Shown in pieces: positions 1-6,115 of a stretch of DNA of 8,387 bases; positions within the stretch are counted from its first letter, which is position 1; each line of letters begins with the position of its first letter. The DNA is from Chloroflexota bacterium (lineage in GTDB: Bacteria; Chloroflexota; Dehalococcoidia; Lucifugimonadales; Australimonadaceae): the NCBI GenBank assembly GCA_028875085.1, contig JAPPFU010000039.1:1-8387 (forward strand), read 5' to 3'. The notes beneath the pieces are model-generated. The model had not been told where the DNA came from. It searched no databases and saw nothing but the letters and a program-made list of their open reading frames with translations. The translations under genes were made by a program, and so were the position numbers.

Positions 1-1306
1 CGCTGAGGCCGCTCGCCGCAGGCTCAGGCTCGGGAGCCTCGGGCTCCGCGATGGTCTCCGCCTCGTCGGCGTGCGCCGCTTCGAGATCGAGGTCCGGCGC
101 CGGCTCCATCTCTTGGAGCTCGTTGAGTTCGGCGGCCACCTCGTCGATAGGCTCGGCGGCTGCGCCGGGCGCGTCGGCGGCGTCCTCGGGCGCGGCCACT
201 GTGACTGCCGCCGAGGCCGCCTTCTCTTCGATGTCGCCTCGCAGCCGCTCGTACTCAACCTCAGCGGAGCTCTTGATGTCGATGTTCCAGCCCGTGAGTT
301 TGGACGCCAGCCTCGCGTTCTGCCCCTCCCTGCCGATGGAGAGGGTGAGTTGGCGGTCTTGGACAATGATGGTCGCCGCGCGGTCGTTGGGGCTCAGGTC
401 CACCCTGAGCGGCTGCGCCGGGCTGAGCGCGTTGGAGAGAAAGACGGCGGGGTCGCGCGACCATTGGATGACGTCGATCTTCTCCCCTTGGAGTTCGTTG
501 ACGATGTTCTGGATGCGGATGCCGCGTAGGCCGACGCACGCGCCGACGGGGTCGACGCCGTCTTGCGCGGCCATGACGGCGACTTTGCTGCGGGAGCCGG
601 CCTCCCGCGCGATGGCGCGGATCTCCACGATGCCGTTGTAGATCTCCGGCACCTCCATCTCGAACAGGCGGCGCAGCAGACCGGGGTCGGCGCGGGTTAC
701 GCGGATCTCTGGCCCGCGGCTGGTGCGCTCGACCGAGGAGACCATCACCTTGAGTTTGGCGCCTGGGCGGTAGCGGTCGTAAGGCGACTGCTCCTCGTTC
801 GGCAGGATGGCCTCCGCGCGTCCGTTGAGGTCGAGCGTAACCGGACCGCCGTAGCGCGCCTCCGAGCGCTGCACCGTGCCCGTGAACACCTCTCCCTCGC
901 GCCCCGAGAACTCGGTGAAGACGAGTTCGCGCTCCGCCTCGCGCAGGCGCTGGATAACCACCTGCTTGGCCGTCTGCGCCTCGATGCGCCCGGCTATCTG
1001 CGGCTCCAGCTCGAACTCCAGCACGTCGCCCACCGCCACCGACGTGCCCTTGCGCGCGCGCTTAGCCTGCGCCAGCGTCATCTCCGACGACTCGTTCTCG
1101 ATCTCCTCGACCACCGTCTTCAACTGGAAGACGGACACGTCGCCGGAGTTCGGGTCGAGCACCACCTTGATGTCGCCGCTGTCGGGGGTGCTGTTCTTCT
1201 TGTAGGCCGACACCAGGGCGGCCTCGACCGCCGAGATGACCATGTCCCGCGGCAGGTTGCGCTCCGCCGCGAGCTGCGTTACCGCGATCAGGAAGTCGCT
1301 CTTCAT
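1..1306 (-). CDS. nusA: Transcription termination/antitermination factor NusA (3' end beyond window)
   Basis: NusA binds RNA polymerase and nascent RNA and tunes pausing, termination and antitermination. From the ATG at 1306, 435 codons are open with no stop before the window edge. Visible order: N-terminal polymerase-binding domain (about residues 1-130, opening MKSDFLIAVTQLAAERN); S1 RNA-binding domain (about 137-205); KH1 (about 225-285, with DPVGACVGLRG at 252-262); KH2 (about 300-350, with SIGREGQNARLASKLTGW); then a Glu/Ala/Pro-rich acidic tail from about 355, still running at the edge. Residues 1-350 are a complete bacterial NusA core; the tail is an extension of a kind that varies between phyla. 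The start is fixed by an AGGAGGAGG ribosome binding site 10 bases upstream. The usual partner rimP is not upstream: the gene has its own promoter and is divergent from a FIST gene, so it opens its transcription unit. Confidence 0.97.
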   Translation of the reverse strand, partial: MKSDFLIAVTQLAAERNLPRDMVISAVEAALVSAYKKNSTPDSGDIKVVLDPNSGDVSVFQLKTVVEEIENESSEMTLAQAKRARKGTSVAVGDVLEFELEPQIAGRIEAQTAKQVVIQRLREAERELVFTEFSGREGEVFTGTVQRSEARYGGPVTLDLNGRAEAILPNEEQSPYDRYRPGAKLKVMVSSVERTSRGPEIRVTRADPGLLRRLFEMEVPEIYNGIVEIRAIAREAGSRSKVAVMAAQDGVDPVGACVGLRGIRIQNIVNELQGEKIDVIQWSRDPAVFLSNALSPAQPLRVDLSPNDRAATIIVQDRQLTLSIGREGQNARLASKLTGWNIDIKSSAEVEYERLRGDIEEKAASAAVTVAAPEDAADAPGAAAEPIDEVAAELNELQEMEPAPDLDLEAAHADEAETIAEPEAPEPEPAASGLS

Positions 1307-1316
1307 CGATTCGAGG

Positions 1317-1325
1317 CCTCCTCCT
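1317..1325 (-). promoter_or_regulatory. Ribosome binding site of nusA
   Basis: AGGAGGAGG on the minus strand lies 10 bases before the nusA ATG. It is the strongest Shine-Dalgarno match in the window and decides the start at 1306. Confidence 0.85.
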
Positions 1326-1366
1326 GCCGTCTGCTCCGGTTCGGTTGTCCGCGCCTACAAACGAGA

Positions 1367-1386
1367 GAGTGGGCCTGCGCCCACTC
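1367..1386 (-). promoter_or_regulatory. Hairpin in nusA 5' leader
   Basis: A perfect 8-bp inverted repeat (GAGTGGGC / GCCCACTC) encloses a 4-base loop. It starts about 5 bases after the predicted nusA transcription start and about 60 bases before the ATG. No U-run follows it on either strand, so it is not an intrinsic terminator. It may stabilise the 5' end or serve as a control structure; its function is not shown by the sequence. Confidence 0.5.
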
Positions 1387-1397
1387 CCCTGCCGCCA

Positions 1398-1426
1398 ATG
1401 ATAGCCCGGCGCGCGCGCTTTGTCCA
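1398..1426 (-). promoter_or_regulatory. sigma70-type promoter of nusA
   Basis: On the minus strand, TGGACA (1426-1421, 5 of 6 matches to the -35 consensus) is followed by a 17-base spacer and TATCAT (1403-1398, 5 of 6 matches to the -10 consensus). The predicted transcription start is near 1391, giving a leader of about 85 bases to the ATG at 1306. Confidence 0.72.
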
Positions 1427-1481
1427 TAACCGGGAGATGCTCCGATGGACGCCTCTTCCGCGCTCCCGCGCGGTCAGCCGC

Positions 1482-1487
1482 TATACT
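1482..1487 (+). promoter_or_regulatory. -10 element for a leaderless FIST transcript
   Basis: TATACT (5 of 6 matches to TATAAT) ends 7 bases before the ATG at 1495, so transcription should begin at or one base before the start codon. No convincing -35 element lies 16-18 bp upstream and no Shine-Dalgarno sequence precedes the ATG. Both facts fit a leaderless mRNA. Confidence 0.6.
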
Positions 1488-1494
1488 CGCCGCT

Positions 1495-2673
1495 ATGCGC
1501 TGGGCGTCGGCTATCTCGCAGCAGGTCTCGGTCGAGGGCGCGGTTGAGGAACTCGCCGCCGCCGTGGACGCGCAGTTGGACGGCCTCGCGCCCGACCTGC
1601 TCCTCGCCTTCACCACGATGCACTACCTCTCGCAGCGCGAGGAGGTCGTGCCCGCTCTGCGCCGCCGCTTCCCCGGCGCCGCCGTGGCCGGCTGCACGGG
1701 CGCGGGCGTCATCGGCGCAGGCCGCGAGGTGGAGGACAGCTCGGCCTTCTCCCTGACCGCCGCCCACCTGCCAGAGGTGGCGCTCAATCCCTTCCACATC
1801 GACAAGGACACGATGCCGTCGCCCGACGCGCCGCCGGACGCATGGACGCGCGTTACCGGCGTTGAGCCGGACGCCGAGCCGCACTTCATCCTGCTGGCCG
1901 ACCCCTTCTCCATCGACGGTGAGGAGTTGCTGGCGGGGCTGGACTTTGCCTTCCCCGCGTCGCCGAAGATAGGTGGCTTGGCGAGCGGCGGACAGCGTCC
2001 GAACGTGCAGGCGCTCTACGCGGACGAGGGCGCGCTTGCGGGCGGCGCCGTCGGTGTGGCGCTCTCCGGCAACGTCGTTATGGACACTATCGTCGCTCAG
2101 GGCTGCCGCCCGGTGGGCAGGCCGCTCCGCGTAACCGCCGCCGACCGTAACATCCTCGCCGAATTAGACGGCGAGCCCGCGCTCCAGGCGCTCCAGGAGA
2201 CCTTCGCGGCGCTGTCGCCGCCCGAGCAGCGCCTCGCTCAGCGCAATCTGTTCATCGGCCTTGCCCCCGCCGCCGGCGTGGACATCGACGACCCGGGCGA
2301 ATACCTCATCCGCAACCTGCTGGGCGCAGACCCCGACAAGGGATTGCTGGCCGTCGGCGCGCTCCCCAGCGAGGGGCAGATCGTGCGCTTCCATGTCCGC
2401 GACGCGCAGACCTCCGCCGACGACCTGCGCGCACTCCTGCGCGCCTACGCGCCGCAGGGAGGCGCGACCGGGGCGTTGCTCTTCTCGTGCACCGGGCGCG
2501 GCGTCGGCCTCTACGGCGAGCCGGGGCACGACAGCGCCCTCTTCCGCGACGAGGTGGGCGCCGCGCCCGTAGGCGGCTTCTTCTGCAACGGCGAGATAGG
2601 CCCGGTCGGCGGCACGACGTACCTGCATGGCTACACGTCGTCGTTCGGCATCTTCCGCCCAAGAGCGGGGTAG
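1495..2673 (+). CDS. FIST N/FIST C domain sensory protein, stand-alone
   Basis: FIST domains are predicted small-ligand sensing modules, usually coupled to histidine kinases, chemoreceptors or cyclic-di-GMP enzymes. This 392-residue protein has both halves and no output domain. The FIST N half covers about residues 1-200, with AGCTGAGVIG near 65-74 and GGLASGG at 160-166. The FIST C half covers about 205-390, with AQGCRPVG at 201-208, LLFSCTGRG at 328-336 and GFFCNGEIGPVGG at 361-373. There is no signal peptide or membrane segment, so it should be cytoplasmic. The ATG at 1495 is chosen because the product then opens MRWASAISQQ, a typical FIST start, and because a TATACT element sits 7 bases upstream. 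An upstream ATG at 1420 is in frame but lies inside the nusA promoter region. No kinase or other partner is adjacent, so ligand and output are unknown. Confidence 0.9.
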   Translation: MRWASAISQQVSVEGAVEELAAAVDAQLDGLAPDLLLAFTTMHYLSQREEVVPALRRRFPGAAVAGCTGAGVIGAGREVEDSSAFSLTAAHLPEVALNPFHIDKDTMPSPDAPPDAWTRVTGVEPDAEPHFILLADPFSIDGEELLAGLDFAFPASPKIGGLASGGQRPNVQALYADEGALAGGAVGVALSGNVVMDTIVAQGCRPVGRPLRVTAADRNILAELDGEPALQALQETFAALSPPEQRLAQRNLFIGLAPAAGVDIDDPGEYLIRNLLGADPDKGLLAVGALPSEGQIVRFHVRDAQTSADDLRALLRAYAPQGGATGALLFSCTGRGVGLYGEPGHDSALFRDEVGAAPVGGFFCNGEIGPVGGTTYLHGYTSSFGIFRPRAG

Positions 2674-2685
2674 GGGGAGGGGGGG
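2667..2685 (+). other. G-tract run at the FIST 3' end (possible G-quadruplex)
   Basis: Runs of 4, 5 and 7 guanines separated by TA and A span the last FIST codons, its TAG stop and the start of the 54-base gap between the convergent genes. The 7-G run can supply two tracts, so four GGG tracts with 1-3 base loops are available on the FIST-coding strand and its RNA. GAGGGGG (2677-2683) could instead pair with CCCCCTC (2723-2729) across a 39-base loop. No U-run follows, so this is not a standard terminator. Confidence 0.4.
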
Positions 2686-2727
2686 ATACCTGTGGTCGCT
2701 TCCCAGTGGAGCAGGAGAACCGCCCCC

Positions 2728-3639
2728 TCACTCTCCTAGGCGGTCGCGGAAGTAGGCGGCGGCGCGCTCCACGTAGCCGGCGCCTTCGGCCTCAGAGGCG
2801 CGTCCGTGCTCGCAGTCGTCGATGATGGCGAGGGTGGAGGCTTGCCTGGCGACATCATGGATGCGGCGGCTGTGCTCGGGAGGGACGCGCTCGTCGCCGC
2901 GGCAGTGGACGAGCGCGATGGGGAAGTCGAGTGCCGCCGCCGCCGCTAGGGGTTCCGCGTCGTTCAGGCTCAGGCCGCGGGAGGCGCGCGCGGCGAGCAG
3001 GATGCCGGGCGTGAGCGCGGTTACGATGGGCTCGGGGGCGCTCGTGCGGTCGGCGACCTCGCCCGTCATCAGTTCGGTCAGGCTGGCGTAGGCGGAATCG
3101 GCCATGATTGCGCGCAGGCGCGGCTCGCGCGCCGCCGTGAGCATAGCGACGGCGCCGCCGTAGCTAAGGCCGAGCAGTCCCACGCGGTCGATGGAGACGC
3201 CCCGTTCGCGCTCGAGCCAGTCGATCGCGCCGAGCAGGTCGCCTTGCTCGTGGATGCTCGCTCCCATCGCTACCTTGTCCGACTCGCCGTGGCCTCGGAA
3301 GTCGAAGGCGAGGACGTTGAATCCCGCGCCGCGCAGCCCCGCCACCACGTCGATGCGGCTACCCTTGTTCGAGTCGAGGCCGTGGAGCCAGACGATGGTC
3401 GGCGCCGGCTCGGGCGCTTGGAGCCACCAGCCGCGCAGTGTGACCTCCTCCCAGCCGCGCGGGGAGAAGGAGACCTCTTCGTAGGCGACGCCGCGGTCGG
3501 CGGGGGTGTGCTCGATGGGGTTCGCCTCGGCGATGAGACCCTGGCCGACGATGTACCACGCCGCGATCAGGTAGACGGCGAGCAGCACGCCGAGGGCGGC
3601 GATCAGGACGCCGAGCGCCTTGCGCAAGCCCACGCTCAT
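2728..3639 (-). CDS. Membrane-anchored alpha/beta hydrolase (serine hydrolase, S33/BEM46-like)
   Basis: This 303-residue protein begins with a hydrophobic helix (about residues 8-31) after a short basic stretch, so it is probably an N-terminally anchored envelope protein with the catalytic domain outside. The fold follows in order: the oxyanion-loop motif WLHGLDSNKG (84-93), FDFRGHGES (112-120), the nucleophile elbow GLSYGG with Ser159, the likely acid Asp249 in HCRGDERVPP, and the likely catalytic His278 in CEHGR. The triad is complete, so it should be an active esterase, lipase or peptidase-like enzyme; the substrate cannot be read from sequence. It ends 54 bases from the convergent FIST gene and starts 23 bp from the divergent lipoprotein gene. 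No Shine-Dalgarno sequence precedes the ATG; a TATAGC element ends 9 bases upstream, so the mRNA is probably nearly leaderless. Confidence 0.88.
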   Translation of the reverse strand: MSVGLRKALGVLIAALGVLLAVYLIAAWYIVGQGLIAEANPIEHTPADRGVAYEEVSFSPRGWEEVTLRGWWLQAPEPAPTIVWLHGLDSNKGSRIDVVAGLRGAGFNVLAFDFRGHGESDKVAMGASIHEQGDLLGAIDWLERERGVSIDRVGLLGLSYGGAVAMLTAAREPRLRAIMADSAYASLTELMTGEVADRTSAPEPIVTALTPGILLAARASRGLSLNDAEPLAAAAALDFPIALVHCRGDERVPPEHSRRIHDVARQASTLAIIDDCEHGRASEAEGAGYVERAAAYFRDRLGE

Positions 3640-3662
3640 AACGCGGCGGCTATATTGACGGC
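3640..3662. promoter_or_regulatory. 23-bp divergent intergenic region with back-to-back -10 elements
   Basis: The whole gap between two divergent ATG codons is 23 bp. On the plus strand TATATT (3651-3656) ends exactly 6 bases before the lipoprotein ATG at 3663, which puts the predicted +1 on the A of the start codon. On the minus strand TATAGC (3654-3649) ends 9 bases before the hydrolase ATG at 3639, giving a leader of about 3 bases. The two elements overlap on the same TATA core. No good -35 element was found for either direction. Confidence 0.55.
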
Positions 3663-4775
3663 ATGGACGATTTCACGGGCGGAGGCCTCGAACGTGCGCC
3701 TGCGCGGAGTATGAGCGCTGCCAGCCGCCGGTTGCTGCTTGTGTGCGCTTTGGCGTGCGCGTGCGCGCTCTCGGCATGCGCCGCCGACCCTGCGCCAACG
3801 CCGACGCCGCCCTACGGCCTCCCGCCCCTCCGCCTGCCCGCCGACGAGGAGCCCCACGATTTCCAAACTGAGTGGTGGTATTTCAGCCTTCACCTCGAGG
3901 CTGCGGATGGCGCTCGCTTCGCCCTCCATCAGGTGCTCTTCCAGGTGCGGGAGCCGAACAGCGGGCGCACGCTCTACGTCGCTCAGGCTTCCGTCGCCGA
4001 CGCTGCTGCGGACGCCCACGCCCAGGGCGAGCGCCTGCGCATAGCGCCCGCCCCGCTGCGCGGCGTCGAGGACGGCTTTGCGTTCGAGGCGGGCGATTGG
4101 CGCATGTCCGGCGCCGGTGGGCAGTACAGCCTGCGCGGCAGCGCCGGAGACTATGCCTTCGACCTTGAATTGACCGGCGGGGGCGAGCCGCTGTTGCACG
4201 GAGAGAACGGCCTCGTGGATTTCGGTGAAGCGGGAGTCAGCTACTACTATACGCGCACCCGCTTGAACGTCGCGGGCGCCCTCGCTACTCCGTCGGGCGA
4301 GCAGGCCGTTACCGGCGAGGCGTGGTTCGACAAGCAGTGGGGCGACTTCCAGCCCGTGGCCGTCCGCTGGGATTGGTTGGGCTTACAGTTGGACGACGGG
4401 CGCGACCTGATGCTCTCGCGCCTCTTCCACGCCGACGGACGCCCCGTCGCCATCTATGGCACGCTCCGCAGTCCCGGCTCCCCCGCAGCCTATCTGCGCG
4501 CCGACGAATTCCGCTTCGAGCCGCTGCCCGGCGCCGTATGGACGAGTCCCGACACAGGCGCGGCGTACGAGACGGAGTGGCGCGTGTCCGTGCCGGGCGA
4601 GGGCATCGACGTTACGCTGCGTCCGCTTGTCCAGGGCGCCGAGTTCCGCAGCCGCGCCCTCGGCGTCATCTACTGGGAGGCCGGCGTCGACGCCGTCGCC
4701 CCCGATGGCCGCCGCGTAGGACGAGGATTCGTCGAACTGACCGGGCGCGCGGGCCTGACCGCCCCGCTGCCCTAG
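3663..4775 (+). CDS. Lipoprotein of the AttH/CrtC (carotenoid 1,2-hydratase-like) lipocalin family
   Basis: The 370-residue product has a lipoprotein signal: basic SRR at 21-23, a hydrophobic core at 24-36, and lipobox LSAC with Cys39, followed by a Pro/Thr-rich linker. The mature part carries family hallmarks: TEWWYFSLHL near 54-63, EAWFDKQWG, WDWLGLQLDDGRDLMLSRL, and YGTLRSPGS. Known members form two lipocalin-like barrels. CrtC hydrates acyclic carotenoids, whereas most lipoprotein members have no proven reaction, so an enzymatic role is not claimed. No carotenoid or AttH-type ABC transporter genes are nearby. The start at 3663 matches the TATATT element 6 bases upstream. An ATG at 3711 (residue 17) would give a more usual 22-residue signal, but its GGAG lies only 1 base upstream, too close to work well. 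The TAG stop overlaps the stop of the convergent gene. Confidence 0.85.
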   Translation: MDDFTGGGLERAPARSMSAASRRLLLVCALACACALSACAADPAPTPTPPYGLPPLRLPADEEPHDFQTEWWYFSLHLEAADGARFALHQVLFQVREPNSGRTLYVAQASVADAAADAHAQGERLRIAPAPLRGVEDGFAFEAGDWRMSGAGGQYSLRGSAGDYAFDLELTGGGEPLLHGENGLVDFGEAGVSYYYTRTRLNVAGALATPSGEQAVTGEAWFDKQWGDFQPVAVRWDWLGLQLDDGRDLMLSRLFHADGRPVAIYGTLRSPGSPAAYLRADEFRFEPLPGAVWTSPDTGAAYETEWRVSVPGEGIDVTLRPLVQGAEFRSRALGVIYWEAGVDAVAPDGRRVGRGFVELTGRAGLTAPLP

Positions 4776-5095
4776 CCCTCGTCGGCGAGGCGCTCGACCA
4801 GCTCCAATGCCCGCACCGTCGGGACATAGGCGCGGAGGGCGTGCGGCGAGTCCGCCTGCTCCACCAAGCCGGAGGCGACGAGCGCCCGCAGCGCCGTCTC
4901 GCCTACGTAAGGCGCGAGTTCGAGGGCGTGGTCGGGCACGGGGCCACGCCGCCGTCGGAATTCGGCGGCCAACTGACGCAGCAGGCGCGAGGGATAGCGC
5001 CGCAATTCCTCTTGCAGTTCGCGCATCGGCGCAGCATCGAGGACGAGCGCCTCGATCTCGGCTTGGGCGCGCGCTATGCGTTTGGCGGCGGTCAT
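4772..5095 (-). CDS. Small protein of unknown function, possible winged-helix C-terminus
   Basis: This 107-residue protein is not one I recognise. Residues 1-50 are charged and helical (opening MTAAKRIARAQAEIEAL), possibly a short coiled coil. Residues 55-105 look like a compact winged-helix domain: a helix ending in YVGETALRALVASGLVEQ, a possible wing at ADSPHALRAYVP, and a closing helix TVRALELVERLADEG. That reading rests on pattern only. The ATG overlaps the pyrD stop as ATGA, so the gene is translationally coupled and probably the last of the greA-pyrD operon. Its TAG stop overlaps the lipoprotein stop on the other strand. In the same frame the reading extends far upstream antiphase to pyrD, but that part has no protein-like character. 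Confidence 0.72.
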   Translation of the reverse strand: MTAAKRIARAQAEIEALVLDAAPMRELQEELRRYPSRLLRQLAAEFRRRRGPVPDHALELAPYVGETALRALVASGLVEQADSPHALRAYVPTVRALELVERLADEG

Positions 5096-6114
5096 GCGCG
5101 ATGGCTTCTTGCGAGTCCGGCGACAATCTGGTTGACCACGCCAGGGCCGCGGTAGACGAGGGCGGTGTAGAGCTGCACGCTGTCCGCGCCCGCGTCGATG
5201 GCGCGCCGCGCGTCGGCGGGCGTGGCGATGCCTCCGCAGGCGTTGACCGCGAGGTCGCCGCCCACCTCGCGGCGCGCGTCCGCCGTCATAACCAGCGTGC
5301 TTTCCAGCAGCGCCCGCCCGCTCAGGCCGCCCGTCCCGGTCGTTACGCGCGGCTCCAGCACCGGCAGCGCGTTGGCGACGGTAACGCCTTGCGCGCCCGC
5401 CTCCAGGCAGGCGCCCAGCAGGGCGTGCGCCTTCTCTCGCCCCGCCTCGTCCTGGTAGGGCGGTATCTTGACGAAGAGCGGCTTCGTGCGGCTTTGCAGC
5501 AGCGTCAGCAGGCGCCGCAGCGCCTCCGCGTCCTGGTACTCCCACACCCCGGCGGTGTTGGGCGAGCTGACGTTCAGTTCGAAGCCGTCCACGTGCGCGT
5601 CCAGGCGCCGCACGCAGAACAGCGTGTCCTCGTCGCCCAGGGCCGCCACGCTGGCGACGATGGGAACGCGGCGCTCGCAGCGCTCCAGACGCTTCGCGCA
5701 CGTCTCCACACCGTCGCTGGGGAAGCCCATCGCGTTCACCAGCGACTCCTCGGCGGGACGGCGCGCCAAGCGGGGGCGCGGATTCCCCGGCCTCGGCTCC
5801 CTCGTAATGGTGCCCGCCACCAGATAGCCGAACCCCAGGTCGGGCAGCGTGTCTAGATAGACGCACCGCTTGTCGAACCCCGCCGCCAAGCCCACCGGAT
5901 TGGGCGCGCGCACGCCCCCGAGCGCCGGTTGCGGCGGTGGGGTGCTTGGCGCGGTGGCGATGCGGTGGAGATGCCACAGCGGGCGGACGCGCAGCGTCGC
6001 CTCGGCGGCCTTCTGCGCTGTCTCGGGGTCGAGGCGGAAGAGGATGGGGCGCGCAATCAGCCGGTACCATGGTAGGCAGGCGAGGATGCGCAGGGATCGG
6101 CGCAGCAGGCGCAG
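5092..6114 (-). CDS. pyrD: Dihydroorotate dehydrogenase (quinone), class 2, with inferred CTG start
   Basis: PyrD oxidises dihydroorotate to orotate in pyrimidine synthesis; class 2 enzymes sit on the membrane and pass electrons to quinone. Class 2 marks are clear: an N-terminal helix (YRLIARPILFRLDPE), FMN/substrate residues in GLAAGFDK (Lys82), SLVNAMGF (Asn127), the catalytic serine in NVSSPNT (Ser184), VKIPP (Lys216), VANAL (Asn248, usually TNTT), GGLSGRALL, CGGI (294-296) and QLYTALVYRGP. From 6114 the length is 340 residues, normal for class 2. The start is uncertain: no ATG, GTG or TTG occurs in frame between the greA stop and residue 68. CTG at 6114 is preferred because GAGG lies 6 bases upstream and it is 1 base from the greA stop. 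An ATG at 6070 is out of frame by one base. A GTG near 5915 would remove the N-terminal helix. Confidence 0.9.
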   Translation of the reverse strand: MRLLRRSLRILACLPWYRLIARPILFRLDPETAQKAAEATLRVRPLWHLHRIATAPSTPPPQPALGGVRAPNPVGLAAGFDKRCVYLDTLPDLGFGYLVAGTITREPRPGNPRPRLARRPAEESLVNAMGFPSDGVETCAKRLERCERRVPIVASVAALGDEDTLFCVRRLDAHVDGFELNVSSPNTAGVWEYQDAEALRRLLTLLQSRTKPLFVKIPPYQDEAGREKAHALLGACLEAGAQGVTVANALPVLEPRVTTGTGGLSGRALLESTLVMTADARREVGGDLAVNACGGIATPADARRAIDAGADSVQLYTALVYRGPGVVNQIVAGLARSHRA

Positions 6115-6115
6115 G

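Noticed and set aside
1367..1386. Perfect hairpin read as an intrinsic terminator
   Set aside because: No U-run follows on either strand and no gene ends there; it lies just inside the nusA leader.
563..1429. A 288-codon open frame on the plus strand across nusA
   Set aside because: It is rich in Arg, His, Leu and Ala with no recognisable domain and lies antisense to a clear NusA. Long antisense frames are expected in G+C-rich coding DNA.
1420..1494. Upstream in-frame ATG at 1420 as the FIST start
   Set aside because: It overlaps the nusA -35 element, adds 25 residues with no family match, and lies upstream of the TATACT element.
4322..5155. A 277-codon plus-strand frame crossing the lipoprotein and small-gene ends
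   Set aside because: It overlaps two better-supported genes, is Arg-rich, and has no motif.
4807..5856. A 349-codon open frame on the plus strand across pyrD
   Set aside because: Its composition is Arg/Ala-rich and low in complexity, and the opposite strand encodes a complete PyrD with its active-site motifs.
5096..6070. The upstream part of a 432-codon minus-strand frame starting at the ATG at 6070
   Set aside because: It is out of frame with pyrD over its whole length and its product is Arg/Gly/Ala-rich. Only the final 107 codons, after the pyrD stop, look like a protein.
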